Positions 1 to 8,450 of a stretch of 30,757 bases of DNA are shown piece after piece. The notes below the pieces were generated by a model, which was not told the origin of the DNA, ran no database searches, and worked only from the letters and a program-made list of their open reading frames with translations. A program made the translations under genes and the position numbers. Origin of the DNA: a virus. The stretch lies in IMG/VR virus record IMGVR_UViG_3300031787_000578, positions 1 through 30,757 of that record, one strand, 5' to 3'. Each line of letters starts with the position of its first letter. The first letter of the stretch is position 1.

Positions 1-78
1 AAAGAAGCTATACATAACTCTCGACCTGTGAACCGTTTAGTATATAAACATTTCCTAGAATATTTAGAAAGTATTTAA
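1..78 (+). CDS. C-terminal end of an upstream gene (partial)
   Basis: Frame 1 is open from the first base to a TAA at 76-78 and encodes the last 25 residues of a protein whose start lies outside the window. The fragment ends in LEYLESI and is basic then hydrophobic/acidic, compatible with a C-terminal helix. Nothing identifies a family. It is followed by a 60-base gap that holds a promoter-like site for the next gene. That this is coding rests on the open frame and the tight gene packing of the region only. Confidence 0.55.
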   Translation, partial: KEAIHNSRPVNRLVYKHFLEYLESI

Positions 79-86
79 TCCACTTG

Positions 87-118
87 TTTGGCTTTGTAGA
101 AAAATGATGTTATATTTA
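87..118 (+). promoter_or_regulatory. Bacteroidota-type promoter candidate
   Basis: TTTG at 87-90 is followed after 20 bases by TATATTTA at 111-118. The known Bacteroidota housekeeping sigma pattern is TTTG/TTG, about 19 bases, then TAnnTTTG, so only the final base differs. The next start codon is at 139, giving a short leader. The -7 element also overlaps a weak copy of the TTAATATTTATA motif seen elsewhere in the window, so it could instead belong to that class. Function is inferred. Confidence 0.45.
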
Positions 119-138
119 GTAAAATAATAAATAAACAT

Positions 139-393
139 ATGGAAGAAAAAAAGTATCAACTAGACCCAACATTAGAAACTAAAAAGTACACATCAACAGA
201 TGGTACAGTTCGTTACATGAAAGATGGAAAACTGCATAACTGGGAAGGACCAGCTGTGATTCATCCGAATGGTAAGAAAGAATATTATATTAATGGTTTC
301 CAACATGACAAAGACAGTCACCATAAAGCAAAACGTGATGGTGTTGGATTACCTTGGTTTAAAAGTAGTGTAGGTAAAGGTGCTAGATCTTAA
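139..393 (+). CDS. small MORN-like repeat protein
   Basis: An 84-residue protein. Residues about 18-55 hold the pattern YTSTDGTVRYMKDGKLHN, then EGPAVIHPNGKKEYYING, resembling the MORN-like variant repeat (G-x-hydrophobic-x-Y, then x-GPA, then NG-x-x-x-Y-x-x-NG) found in many phage and bacterial small proteins. Such repeats form short beta hairpins; what they bind here is unknown. No signal peptide or membrane segment is visible, and the tail is basic (KAKRDG). The start ATG follows an A-rich leader with no Shine-Dalgarno. It is probably cotranscribed with the next gene 15 bases downstream. Family resemblance is moderate and the role unknown. Confidence 0.7.
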   Translation: MEEKKYQLDPTLETKKYTSTDGTVRYMKDGKLHNWEGPAVIHPNGKKEYYINGFQHDKDSHHKAKRDGVGLPWFKSSVGKGARS

Positions 394-408
394 TTTAATA
401 TAAAACAC

Positions 409-1071
409 ATGAATAGAGAATTCTTAAAAATGCAAAAAATAGCCGGTTTGATTACAGAAAATCAATACCGCCAACTAACAGAAAATACTGATGAACCAAC
501 TCATATGTCTAGAATAGACTGGTATTATGTTGGCCCCAATAGTGGCTACCCAGGAACCCAAAAAGATGGTCGAGTTGTTCCTAAAACTAGAGGATATGAT
601 GATCCATCAAAGTATGAAGATACTAATATTTACATCAAAGTAGGTACTGAAGGATGGATTGATGGGGAGTGGTTTGTAGATGAAGAAGAAAACCGAGTAC
701 CATATACAGGTTATGAAGAATATTTTGGGAGTGTTTCTGGTGAAGATGAAGAAGAAGGTGTAAGATTACAACCACTGTTTACCCCATATCATATTGAACA
801 TAATGAAGAACCTCCTATAATAGATAATAATGAAGGACTTCCTTTAACAGATGAAGTTAGAGAGTATATTGATAATTTTATAAATATGATTATAGATGAG
901 GAAACTGAAGAAGATCTTGAACATTTAATTAGAGCTGAATTTTTTGAAAATGAATTTGAAGAAACTTTAGTAACTGAATTTGGAGAAATAGAAGGTGAAT
1001 ATGATCACGTTAATTCAGAAGTACGAAGATATATTAGACAAAAAGTAGATCAAGCACTTCACGGTAATTAA
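409..1071 (+). CDS. acidic protein of unknown function with scaffold-like N-terminal peptide
   Basis: A 220-residue, strongly acidic protein that I do not recognise. Its N terminus reads MNREFLKMQKIAGLITEN. The core KMQKIAGL closely matches RMQRLAGL at the extreme C terminus of the scaffold protein (gene at 8899), and MNRE also begins the scaffold. Two [L/I]-x-E sites follow at once (ITE at 15-17, LTE at 23-25), the cleavage pattern of T4-type prohead protease. Residues about 35-115 are rich in Trp, Tyr and Gly and likely a small beta domain; residues about 125-215 are Glu-rich and probably helical. I infer a protein packaged in the prohead with a removable N-terminal tag; this is a hypothesis. 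A terminator follows directly. Confidence 0.75.
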   Translation: MNREFLKMQKIAGLITENQYRQLTENTDEPTHMSRIDWYYVGPNSGYPGTQKDGRVVPKTRGYDDPSKYEDTNIYIKVGTEGWIDGEWFVDEEENRVPYTGYEEYFGSVSGEDEEEGVRLQPLFTPYHIEHNEEPPIIDNNEGLPLTDEVREYIDNFINMIIDEETEEDLEHLIRAEFFENEFEETLVTEFGEIEGEYDHVNSEVRRYIRQKVDQALHGN

Positions 1072-1091
1072 ATTTAAAAATACTTTAAATT
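1071..1091 (+). repeat. AT-rich inverted repeat before terminator
   Basis: AATTTAAA (1071-1078), five-base loop, TTTAAATT (1084-1091): a perfect 8-base inverted repeat that starts on the last base of the stop codon and ends one base before the GC-rich terminator stem. The same arrangement occurs before two other terminators in the window. Confidence 0.6.
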
Positions 1092-1092
1092 A

Positions 1093-1116
1093 GGCTTGCA
1101 AATGCAAGCCTTTTTT
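1093..1116 (+). terminator. intrinsic terminator
   Basis: GGCTTGCA (1093-1100) pairs perfectly with TGCAAGCC (1103-1110), leaving a very short loop (effectively 7 pairs and a 4-base loop), followed by six T (1111-1116). It separates the 139-1071 genes from the P-loop protein gene at 1131. Confidence 0.9.
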
Positions 1117-1130
1117 ATTATATTATAGAT

Positions 1131-1661
1131 ATGAAAATAGGATTTACTGGAACAATGAGTGTAGGCAAATCTACACTTGTACATGCTTTAAAAGAATTAC
1201 CTGAATTTAAAGATTATTTCTTTGCTACTGAACGTAGTAAATACTTACGTGATTTAGGTATTCCATTAAACACTGATAGTACATTAAAAGGTCAAACAAT
1301 ATTCTTAGCTGAACGTTGTTCTGAATTAATGAGAGAAAATGTTATTACTGATAGAACAGTAATTGATGTTATGGCATTTGCTCAATGTGCTAAATCAATT
1401 AGTGTTGTAGATAAGGGTGCTTTTAACAATTATGCTGCTCCATTTATTTGGGAGTATGATTATGTTTTTTATGTTTCTCCTATAGGAGTTAAAATTGAAG
1501 ATAACGGTGTTAGAGAAACCGATACTGATTATCGTGATAGAATTGATAGTACTATTAAACATGTTATTAAAGATAATTTATCTAACATAAAAAACTTTGG
1601 CATTATTTCAGGTACTAATGAGCAAAGAATTGAACAGATTAAAGGTTACTTAGGGTTTTAA
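1131..1661 (+). CDS. P-loop nucleotide kinase-like ATPase (AAA_28/NadR-type)
   Basis: A 176-residue P-loop NTPase. The Walker A motif is G7-TMSV-GKST (residues 7-15), directly after the first beta strand MKIGFTG. ITDRTVIDV (72-80) follows, where such kinases place an Asp-Arg pair in the core, and a FYVSP strand near residue 113 fits the nucleoside-kinase fold. Overall pattern and length resemble the AAA_28 group, which includes NadR-type ribosylnicotinamide kinases and many phage proteins of undefined substrate. A role in nucleotide or NAD precursor phosphorylation is plausible, but the substrate cannot be read from the sequence. It starts 14 bases after a terminator and ends inside the motif at 1659. 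Confidence 0.75.
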   Translation: MKIGFTGTMSVGKSTLVHALKELPEFKDYFFATERSKYLRDLGIPLNTDSTLKGQTIFLAERCSELMRENVITDRTVIDVMAFAQCAKSISVVDKGAFNNYAAPFIWEYDYVFYVSPIGVKIEDNGVRETDTDYRDRIDSTIKHVIKDNLSNIKNFGIISGTNEQRIEQIKGYLGF

Positions 1662-1669
1662 TATTTATA
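1659..1669 (+). promoter_or_regulatory. TAATATTTATA motif (late promoter candidate)
   Basis: Exact TAATATTTATA, overlapping the stop codon of the P-loop gene, 14 bases before the ATG at 1684. It is one of ten copies placed just upstream of genes in this window. Confidence 0.5.
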
Positions 1670-1683
1670 CCCAAACTATACCA

Positions 1684-1875
1684 ATGAAACGCTCAGAATT
1701 AAAAAAAGAAATTGAAAAAGCTATTGTTGAAATACTAAATGAGGAAACAATAGATGTAGCTGGTGATCCTAGTAAATTAACTCCACAACAAAAACAATCT
1801 GCTATCAATACGGCTCGCACAAAAACAAAAAACCCTAAACTTGGTACCTCCGAAAACCCAGTTGATTTTGTATAA
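1684..1875 (+). CDS. 63-residue protein before terminase, unknown
   Basis: A 63-residue protein. Residues 1-21 form a charged helix (MKRSELKKEIEKAIVEILNE) containing [L/I]-x-E sites (IVE at 14-16, LNE at 18-20). Residues 30-55 are polar and basic (LTPQQKQSAINTARTKTKN) and the end is probably disordered. It sits 15 bases upstream of the large terminase, where T4-like phages may encode the small terminase (gp16), but it is much shorter than usual small terminases and shows no clear DNA-binding helix-turn-helix. It could be a small virion or packaging accessory protein. A late-type motif lies 14 bases before its start, so it probably begins the terminase-portal transcript. Confidence 0.65.
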   Translation: MKRSELKKEIEKAIVEILNEETIDVAGDPSKLTPQQKQSAINTARTKTKNPKLGTSENPVDFV

Positions 1876-1890
1876 AATTTCTAATTAGTT

Positions 1891-3462
1891 ATGTCTCAAG
1901 ACTTAAAACAAATAATAAGGGATGAATACTTAAAGTGCGCTCAAGACCCAGCTCACTTTATGAAAAAATACTGTCATATACAGCATCCTACTCGTGGTAG
2001 GATATTATTTAATTTATATCCATTCCAAGAAAAAGTATTACGTTTATGGAGGGATAATCCATATAATATAGTACTTAAATCTCGTCAATTAGGTATCTCA
2101 ACTTTAACTGCTGGTTACTCATTATGGTTAATGTTGTTTCAAAAAGATAAAAATGTTCTTTGTATAGCTACTAAACAAGAAACAGCTAAAAACATGGTAA
2201 CAAAAGTTAAATTCATGTTTGAGAATTTACCTTCTTGGTTAAAAGTACATGCTGAAGAAAATAATAAATTAACACTACGATTAAGTAATGGCTCTCAAAT
2301 TAAAGCAGTTTCAGCAGCAGGTGATGCGGGTCGATCAGAAGCAGTATCACTTTTATTAATTGATGAAGCAGCATTTATTGAAGGAATTGGTGAGATATGG
2401 GCATCTGCTCAACAAACCTTAGCAACTGGTGGTGGAGCAATTGTATTATCTACTCCATATGGTACTGGTAATTGGTTTCATCAAACATGGGTTAGAGCAG
2501 AAGCACAACAAAATGATTTTCTACCTATTAAACTTCCATGGTATGTTCACCCTGAACGTGATGAATATTGGAGAAAAAAACAAGATGAACTATTAGGAGA
2601 TCCACGATTAGCAGCACAAGAATGCGATTGTGATTTTAACACTTCAGGTGATACTGTATTTTATAGTGAACAACTAGACTTTATTTTCGCAACCTCTGTT
2701 AAAGATCCTTTAGAAAAACGTGGTATAGATCATAATTTATGGATATGGGAGCTACCAGATTACACACGTAATTATATGGTAGTTGCTGATGTAGCTCGTG
2801 GAGATGGTAAAGATTTTTCAACATTTCATGTGATAGATACTGAGTTAAATACACAAGTAGCTGAGTATAAAAGTCAAATATCACCAAAAGAATTTGGTTA
2901 TTTATTAGTAAGTATCGCGACAGAATATAATGATGCGTTACTAGTTGTTGAAAATGCTAACATAGGATGGTCAGCTCTTGACTCAATTATTGAAAGAGGA
3001 TACAGAAATTTATACTATTCTCCAAAAAGTGAAGCATTAAACGCGGAAACTTATTTAGAAAGAACAGATGACCCATCAAGAATGACACCAGGTTTTACAA
3101 TGTCTATGAGAACTCGTCCGTTAGTTATAAATAAATTTAGAGAATATGTTGGAGATAAAAGTGTTAATATACAATCTAAACGTCTTCTTGAAGAAATGAA
3201 AGTATTTATATGGAGAAATGGACGTCCTGAAGCACAATCTGGTTATAATGATGATTTAGTTATGAGTTTTGCTATCGGAATGTATATTCGTGACACAGCT
3301 TTAAAATATAAAACGCAAGGTTTAGATTTAACTCGTGCTACTTTAAGTAACATGGCTACTGTTCGTCCAAACCCACAAGGTAATTACACTAGAAATGGTG
3401 TTCCTAATCCATATAGTATGAATATTGGTGGGCAAGATGAAAATATAAGCTGGTTACTATAA
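1891..3462 (+). CDS. terL: large terminase subunit (T4 gp17-like)
   Basis: A 523-residue DNA-packaging motor ATPase and nuclease. The adenine-binding region YPFQ is near residue 43. The Walker A position reads SRQLGIST (64-71), with Ile where T4 gp17 has Lys (SRQLGKTT); many phage terminases show this deviant form. Walker B is LLLIDEAAF (154-162) and the coupling motif is LSTPYGTGNW (186-195). The RNase H-like nuclease domain has its metal-binding acids in VADVARGDGKD (D300), LVVENANIG (E354) and GYNDDLVMS (D454/D455). Length fits the family (T4 gp17 is 610). The protein docks on the portal, encoded 26 bases downstream, and cuts and pumps DNA into the prohead. Confidence 0.96.
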   Translation: MSQDLKQIIRDEYLKCAQDPAHFMKKYCHIQHPTRGRILFNLYPFQEKVLRLWRDNPYNIVLKSRQLGISTLTAGYSLWLMLFQKDKNVLCIATKQETAKNMVTKVKFMFENLPSWLKVHAEENNKLTLRLSNGSQIKAVSAAGDAGRSEAVSLLLIDEAAFIEGIGEIWASAQQTLATGGGAIVLSTPYGTGNWFHQTWVRAEAQQNDFLPIKLPWYVHPERDEYWRKKQDELLGDPRLAAQECDCDFNTSGDTVFYSEQLDFIFATSVKDPLEKRGIDHNLWIWELPDYTRNYMVVADVARGDGKDFSTFHVIDTELNTQVAEYKSQISPKEFGYLLVSIATEYNDALLVVENANIGWSALDSIIERGYRNLYYSPKSEALNAETYLERTDDPSRMTPGFTMSMRTRPLVINKFREYVGDKSVNIQSKRLLEEMKVFIWRNGRPEAQSGYNDDLVMSFAIGMYIRDTALKYKTQGLDLTRATLSNMATVRPNPQGNYTRNGVPNPYSMNIGGQDENISWLL

Positions 3463-3470
3463 TATTTATT
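3460..3470 (+). promoter_or_regulatory. TAATATTTAT motif upstream of portal
   Basis: TAATATTTATT overlaps the terminase stop codon and lies 18 bases before the portal ATG. It matches the window's TAATATTTATA motif at ten of eleven positions. Confidence 0.4.
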
Positions 3471-3488
3471 ATATATAATTTAATTTAA

Positions 3489-5378
3489 ATGGCTGATACA
3501 AGTGTTTTTTCAAGATTAAGGAAATTATTCTCAACAGATGTAATAATTCGTAATGCTGGTGGTAATCAGCTTAAAGTAATGGATGTTAATAGCATCCAAG
3601 CAACAGGTGAATTCCAAACTAATGCTTTAGTAGACAGATTTAATCGTATCTACTCTAGTAATAGTACATCACTTTTTGGAGCTCAATTAAACCTCAACTG
3701 GAGATACTTACGCACCCAAGTATACTCAGATTATGATGCAATGGATACAGATGCTATTGTAGCTTCTGCTCTTGATATCATAGCTGATGAATGTACTCTT
3801 AAAAATGATATGGGTGAGGTACTTCAAATTAAAAGTTCAAATGAAGATACACAAAAAATTCTTTATAATTTATTTTATGATGTATTAAATGTTGAATTTA
3901 ATCTTTGGTCTTGGATTCGCCAAATGTGTAAGTATGGTGACTTCTTTTTAAAATTAGAAATCGCGGAAAAATTTGGAGTTTATAACGTCATCCCATATAC
4001 TGCTTATCATATTATGAGGGAAGAACACTATGACCCTAAAAACCCAGCTGAGGTAAGATACAGATTTAGCCCAGATGGTTTTTCCGGTGGTGCTACAGGT
4101 TTTTATGGTGTGACAGGACAAGGCACTTACAGCACTAATAAAAATGATACCTCAATTTATTTTGATAATTACGAGATGGCTCACTTCAGATTAATTACTG
4201 ATGTGAATTACCTTCCATATGGTCGTTCTTATTTAGAGCCTGCTCGTAAATTATTTAAACAATACATCTTGATGGAAGATGCAATGTTAATCCATCGTAT
4301 TGTTCGTGCTCCTGAAAAAAGAGTATTTTATGTTAATGTAGGTTCTATTCCTCCAAATGAAGTAGAAAATTTTATGCAAAAAACTATTTCACAAATGAAG
4401 AGGACTCCATTTATGGATCCACAAACAGGTGAGTATAATTTAAAATATAACCTACAAAATTCATTAGAAGATTTCTTTATCCCCATTCGTGGTAATGATA
4501 CTACTACTAAAATTGACACTACTAAAGGTTTAGATTATACAGCTATTGAAGATGTAACTTATTTAAGAGATAAGCTATTTGCAGCTTTAAAAGTACCTAA
4601 AGCTTTTATGGGTTATGAAAAAGATTTAACAGGTAAGGCAACATTAGCAGCTGAAGATATTCGTTTTGCTCGCACAATTGATCGCATCCAAAGAATTATA
4701 CTCTCAGAATTATATAAAATTGCTTTAGTGCATTTATATACTCAAGGTTATAAAAATGATCAATTAACTAATTTTGAATTATCATTAACTACTCCTTCTA
4801 TAATTTATGATCAAGAAAGAATAGCATTAATGAAAGAAAAAGTATCTTTAGCTAAAGATATCATTGATGGTAAATTACTACCTACAGATTGGATTTATGA
4901 TAATGTATTCCATCTTAGCCAAGATCAATATGATGAGTATAGAGATTTAATAGCTGAAGACCAAAAACGTATCTTTAGATTTAAACAAATTGAAAATGAA
5001 GGTAATGATCCACTTGAATCTGGTAAGTCATATGGTACACCTCATGATTTAGCAGCTTTATATGGTTCTGGAAGAAATGGAATTGGTGTTCCTGATGGTT
5101 ATGATAAAGATGAACCTCTAGGTAGACCTAAAGAAAAAGCATCTATTGCTGGTACACAACAAAGTACTTTAGGTAAAGATAGATTAGGTAATATTGGTAT
5201 GAAAAAAGGAGATGCAACAGGTGAAGATGTATCCTTAAGAAATAATTTTAAAGGTGGATCACCTTTAGCTTTAGAAACTCAACTTAAAAATAAAACCTTA
5301 TTAGAGTCTTTAAGTAAAAAATTATCAATTAAAAAAGAAGAATCTTCATTATTAGATGAGTCTCAAATACGAGAATAA
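3489..5378 (+). CDS. portal protein (T4 gp20-like)
   Basis: A 629-residue portal vertex protein. Family signatures include the N-terminal wing NWRYLRTQVYSDYDAMDTD (about 70-88), the following ALDIIADE helix (94-101), and the clip/stem region KGLDYTAIEDVTYLRDKLF and ALKVPKAFMG, with AAEDIRFARTIDRIQRI after it, all typical of T4 gp20. T4 gp20 is 524 residues; the extra length is mainly a Lys/Asp/Gly-rich, probably flexible C-terminal tail from about residue 530. Twelve copies would form the DNA channel at one capsid vertex, nucleate prohead assembly, bind terminase during packaging and then the neck proteins. In T4 the sheath and tube genes (18, 19) lie between terminase and portal; here they are absent. 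Confidence 0.95.
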   Translation: MADTSVFSRLRKLFSTDVIIRNAGGNQLKVMDVNSIQATGEFQTNALVDRFNRIYSSNSTSLFGAQLNLNWRYLRTQVYSDYDAMDTDAIVASALDIIADECTLKNDMGEVLQIKSSNEDTQKILYNLFYDVLNVEFNLWSWIRQMCKYGDFFLKLEIAEKFGVYNVIPYTAYHIMREEHYDPKNPAEVRYRFSPDGFSGGATGFYGVTGQGTYSTNKNDTSIYFDNYEMAHFRLITDVNYLPYGRSYLEPARKLFKQYILMEDAMLIHRIVRAPEKRVFYVNVGSIPPNEVENFMQKTISQMKRTPFMDPQTGEYNLKYNLQNSLEDFFIPIRGNDTTTKIDTTKGLDYTAIEDVTYLRDKLFAALKVPKAFMGYEKDLTGKATLAAEDIRFARTIDRIQRIILSELYKIALVHLYTQGYKNDQLTNFELSLTTPSIIYDQERIALMKEKVSLAKDIIDGKLLPTDWIYDNVFHLSQDQYDEYRDLIAEDQKRIFRFKQIENEGNDPLESGKSYGTPHDLAALYGSGRNGIGVPDGYDKDEPLGRPKEKASIAGTQQSTLGKDRLGNIGMKKGDATGEDVSLRNNFKGGSPLALETQLKNKTLLESLSKKLSIKKEESSLLDESQIRE

Positions 5379-5389
5379 TATCTCTATAT

Positions 5390-5411
5390 ATATTTATAAT
5401 TAAAATATTTA
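5390..5411 (+). promoter_or_regulatory. ATATTTATA motif with second half-copy
   Basis: ATATTTATA at 5390-5398 lies 20 bases before the ATG at 5419, and a partial second copy, AATATTTA, lies at 5404-5411. It fits the series of late-promoter-like motifs but is a weaker case because the surrounding DNA is almost pure A/T. Confidence 0.35.
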
Positions 5412-5418
5412 CCCTAGA

Positions 5419-6276
5419 ATGATTATAAAACATTCAAAGTATAAAAATACTAGTATCCTTTTTGAACTATTAGTAAGACAAATTACAGCTGACACACTAT
5501 CAGGTGTTGAATCACCAGCAACTAATATTTTAAAAAAATATTTTGGTAAAACAGAATTAGGAAAAGAGTATAAGTTATATGAAAGTTTTTTTAGACATAC
5601 TAATACTAGTGAGGCTAAAGCTGATATGGTTATTAGTACACTCATAGAAAGTTCTAAACAATTAAATCGTTCTATTTTAAGAAGACAAAAGTATAATTTA
5701 ATTAAAGAAATTAAAAATCACTATAATTTAGAAGAATTCTTTAAAACTAAATTACCAAACTATAAAGCACAAGCAGCTTTATTTACACTTCTAGAAGTAT
5801 ACAACAGCGAAAACCTATCTAACCCTAACCAGATTATAGAAAACAAAACAGTTTTACTAGAATATCTTGTTAAATTTCCTATTAATAAAAAAGAAGTTAA
5901 AGAAAATATCTTAGAAGAATTTAGAAATCAAGATAAAGATATTCGAGTATTAGCATATAGGGTATTACTAGAAAAATTTAATGATAAGTATGCTGACTTA
6001 AACCCACGTCAAAAATCAGTATTAAAAGAATTTATTAATAGTGTTGATAACACACCTAAATTAAGAGAGTTCTATAATACTAAAATAAATGAAATCAGAA
6101 ATACTTTATTGACTTTAAATAAAAAAGTGACTAATAAAGCTATCCAAATAAAAGTAAATGAGGTTGTAAATATTTTACCAAGTTTAGGTAAAACAGATAA
6201 AGTTAATGATGATCATTTAATTAACCTTCTTCAACATTATCAATTAGTTGAAGAGTTAGAAGCAGTAAATGAGTAA
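5419..6276 (+). CDS. conserved-looking helical protein between portal and protease
   Basis: A 285-residue protein I cannot assign. It is rich in Lys, Glu, Leu and Asn and looks all-helical; the N terminus HSKYKNTSILFELLVRQITA is the most distinctive part, and residues 135-285 read like successive amphipathic helices with coiled-coil potential. No catalytic motif, signal peptide or membrane segment is visible. It lies between portal and prohead protease, where T4 has the prohead core genes 67 and 68, so a core or assembly role is a reasonable guess. Its last 8 bases overlap the next gene (ATG at 6269), suggesting translational coupling. Confidence 0.8.
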   Translation: MIIKHSKYKNTSILFELLVRQITADTLSGVESPATNILKKYFGKTELGKEYKLYESFFRHTNTSEAKADMVISTLIESSKQLNRSILRRQKYNLIKEIKNHYNLEEFFKTKLPNYKAQAALFTLLEVYNSENLSNPNQIIENKTVLLEYLVKFPINKKEVKENILEEFRNQDKDIRVLAYRVLLEKFNDKYADLNPRQKSVLKEFINSVDNTPKLREFYNTKINEIRNTLLTLNKKVTNKAIQIKVNEVVNILPSLGKTDKVNDDHLINLLQHYQLVEELEAVNE

Positions 6277-6769
6277 AAAAGAGAAAATAAAAGAACTTAT
6301 TCAAACTAAATTAAAAGAAATAAGCGCTACAGGTACTGGTGCTTCTTTTACTGCAGGTTCTGGTAAAAATTATGCTACACCTTATGCTTTTAATCCAAAT
6401 AAAAAAGCTAAAGGTGCTAAAAATATCTATTATTATAAACTTGGTTTTAAGCCTGTAAATCAAAAAGCTTTAAATAAAGCTGCTAAAGGTATTGAAGTAA
6501 AACAGTTATGGGAAGAAGAAGAACCTAAATTTGACATTGAAGGTTTTGTCAATAATTTAGGAGTTGATGATGAAACAAAACAATATATCGCGGGACGATT
6601 AGGAGATTTTGATCTAATAGCGGATAAGTTAAAAAACCTTATTAAACTAATTCAAGAAGCTAAAAAAGAAACTATCAATAGCTACAGAGAAACACCAGAA
6701 AAAAAATCAGTATATGGTACTGATTTAGCTATTTCAATACTTGATAGAGCAATAAAATTATTTACATAA
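6269..6769 (+). CDS. putative prohead core/virion protein with cleavable N terminus
   Basis: A 166-residue protein. A charged N-terminal helix ends in the [L/I]-x-E site LKE (15-17), followed at once by a Gly/Ser/Thr stretch, ISATGTGASFTAGSGKNYAT, then a basic segment (NPNKKAKGAKN) and a helical C-terminal half. A leader helix, a protease site and a flexible Gly/Thr-rich stretch fit a protein packaged in the prohead and trimmed by the T4-type protease encoded three genes downstream. The family is not named with certainty. It overlaps the preceding gene by 8 bases and is separated from the next by one base. Confidence 0.78.
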   Translation: MSKKEKIKELIQTKLKEISATGTGASFTAGSGKNYATPYAFNPNKKAKGAKNIYYYKLGFKPVNQKALNKAAKGIEVKQLWEEEEPKFDIEGFVNNLGVDDETKQYIAGRLGDFDLIADKLKNLIKLIQEAKKETINSYRETPEKKSVYGTDLAISILDRAIKLFT

Positions 6770-6770
6770 C

Positions 6771-7823
6771 ATGAGAAATACATTACAAGAACAATATAAT
6801 CTTATTAAAGAAGGTAAAGGCAATAAACAGCATTTTTTTAAATCTGCTCGTCACTTATTTCCTGACCTTATCACCCCAGTTAATACTTATGAAGATACAG
6901 TGCGTATTCTTAAAAATAGAAGTATTATTGCTGAAGGCATTGGTGGTGTAGTTACTACAGGTAAAAAGCAAGATTGGCACGCTATCTTTAATGAGAACAT
7001 GATTAATCTTAAAAAAGAAAATTTAGGCCATAATGAAATTAATAGTATTAGACCTGAAGGTAGATTTTGGATTGTTACTTATCGTACAAAAGATGGAATT
7101 AAAGAAAAATCATTTGAGTCTGAAAAAGAAGCAAAACAATTTTTAATGTATCAAGATACTGATCCAAATTTAAATGATGCAATCTTTGAAGCTAAAGAAG
7201 CTAAAGCTGAAGAAAAAGAAACCACTAAAGAAGTAACTGATATGGCTACTCGTGGTTATGATTATAAGGATACTAAGAATTATGATAATGTATTTGGTGA
7301 AGAATTCTTAAAAGGATATTACACTGAAATGAAAGATCCTAAAAATGAAGGTAAACATGTTGAAGAATTAAGACAAATTGTAGCTAAGAATTTAGCTAAA
7401 GATGTTAACCATTATGTTAAAAATGGTCAATTTGGTACTAAAGGTGTAGGATACACTGTAGATGCTCCTGGTTTAGGCGAACCAAAACCTGCTAAAGGCA
7501 AACATAAATCATCAGGTTACGGTGATTTAAAAGAATCAGTATTACGTTCTCAAATTTATTTGTTAGCTAAAGAAATATTAGCTGAAGATACTAATAAAAC
7601 TGAAGAAGAGAAAAAACTTAATGCTTTAAAAGAAAAAGCTTTAAAACAAGCTGGGGCTGCTATCTCAAGTATCGGAACAAATACCCATAAAGTAACTTTT
7701 GAACACAATGGTAAAACTGTAGCTATAGCTTTTAGAGATTCAGAAAAAAAAGCAGAAGAAACAGCTGAAAAATTAAAAAAGACAGATTTATTAAAAAATG
7801 TAAAAGTTGCTCCTAATAAATAA
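6771..7823 (+). CDS. putative prohead core/internal protein, unknown family
   Basis: A 350-residue, Lys/Glu-rich protein. Residues 5-14 carry LQE and IKE, both possible prohead-protease sites, and IIAEG (52-56) is a third. Residues about 90-125 form a small beta segment (GRFWIVTYRTKDG, then EKSFESEKEAKQFL). Residues about 165-250 hold a more distinctive block (YDNVFGEEFLKGYYTEMKD, then DVNHYVKNGQFGTKGVGYT). The C-terminal part ends with a second short alpha/beta unit (KVTFEHNGKTVAIAFRD). No enzyme motif is visible. Position between portal and protease suggests a prohead core or internal head protein. The protease gene starts 10 bases after its stop. Confidence 0.78.
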   Translation: MRNTLQEQYNLIKEGKGNKQHFFKSARHLFPDLITPVNTYEDTVRILKNRSIIAEGIGGVVTTGKKQDWHAIFNENMINLKKENLGHNEINSIRPEGRFWIVTYRTKDGIKEKSFESEKEAKQFLMYQDTDPNLNDAIFEAKEAKAEEKETTKEVTDMATRGYDYKDTKNYDNVFGEEFLKGYYTEMKDPKNEGKHVEELRQIVAKNLAKDVNHYVKNGQFGTKGVGYTVDAPGLGEPKPAKGKHKSSGYGDLKESVLRSQIYLLAKEILAEDTNKTEEEKKLNALKEKALKQAGAAISSIGTNTHKVTFEHNGKTVAIAFRDSEKKAEETAEKLKKTDLLKNVKVAPNK

Positions 7824-7833
7824 TAGTGTAACT

Positions 7834-8439
7834 ATGAAACAAATTCTTATTGAGACTCAAACCTTTACAGCTAAACCTGTTAAACTAATTGAAGGAAAAT
7901 CTTCAACAGGTAATCCTTTAGTTGAAGGAATATTAGCCACAGCCGAAGTAAAAAACGGTAATGGCCGTTATTACTCAAAAGAGTTATGGGATAGAGAAAT
8001 TGATAAGTATATGGATAATGTTAAGTATAATAGAGCACTAGGTGAATTAGATCACCCTGATTCTTCTATCATTAATTTAAAAAATGTATCTCATAATATT
8101 AAAAAAATATGGTGGGATGGAGACCATGTGATGGGTGCTATAGAAATACTACCCACACCATCAGGTAACATCTTAGCTGCTTTATTTCAAAATGGTATAC
8201 CTGTAGGTGTATCATCTCGAGGAATGGGTTCATTAAAACAAAAAGGTGAATTAATGGAAGTACAAGACGACTTCGAATTACTATGTTGGGACTTTGTCTC
8301 AACACCTTCCAACCCAGGCTCATACATGAAAGAAGTAGCATTAAATGAAAGTAAAACTGTTAACAACAACCAATATTATAAAGTAAATTCTATTATTACA
8401 GACATACTTTGTGCTAATGGAACTTGCCCAATATTCTAA
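7834..8439 (+). CDS. prohead protease (T4 gp21-like)
   Basis: A 201-residue serine protease of the T4 prohead type. The fold signature runs through AEVKNGNGRYYSKELWDREI (38-57), then GELDHPDS with the likely catalytic His74, and PVGVSSRGMGS with the likely catalytic Ser127/Ser128. T4 gp21 is 212 residues. The family cleaves scaffold, core proteins, capsid protein and itself after Glu in [L/I]-x-E; candidate self-cleavage sites are LIE at 5-7 and 18-20. I chose ATG 7834 rather than an upstream TTG at 7807, because the TTG lies inside the previous gene and would add residues not typical of the family. It lies just upstream of the small helical gene and the scaffold. Confidence 0.93.
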   Translation: MKQILIETQTFTAKPVKLIEGKSSTGNPLVEGILATAEVKNGNGRYYSKELWDREIDKYMDNVKYNRALGELDHPDSSIINLKNVSHNIKKIWWDGDHVMGAIEILPTPSGNILAALFQNGIPVGVSSRGMGSLKQKGELMEVQDDFELLCWDFVSTPSNPGSYMKEVALNESKTVNNNQYYKVNSIITDILCANGTCPIF

Positions 8440-8450
8440 AATAAATTATT

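Noticed and set aside
1684-1875. Calling the 63-residue gene the small terminase
   Set aside because: Position fits, but it is too short and has no visible helix-turn-helix; left as unknown.
7807-7833. TTG start nine codons upstream of the protease ATG
   Set aside because: It would overlap the end of the previous gene; ATG 7834 gives a family-like N terminus and all other genes here use ATG.
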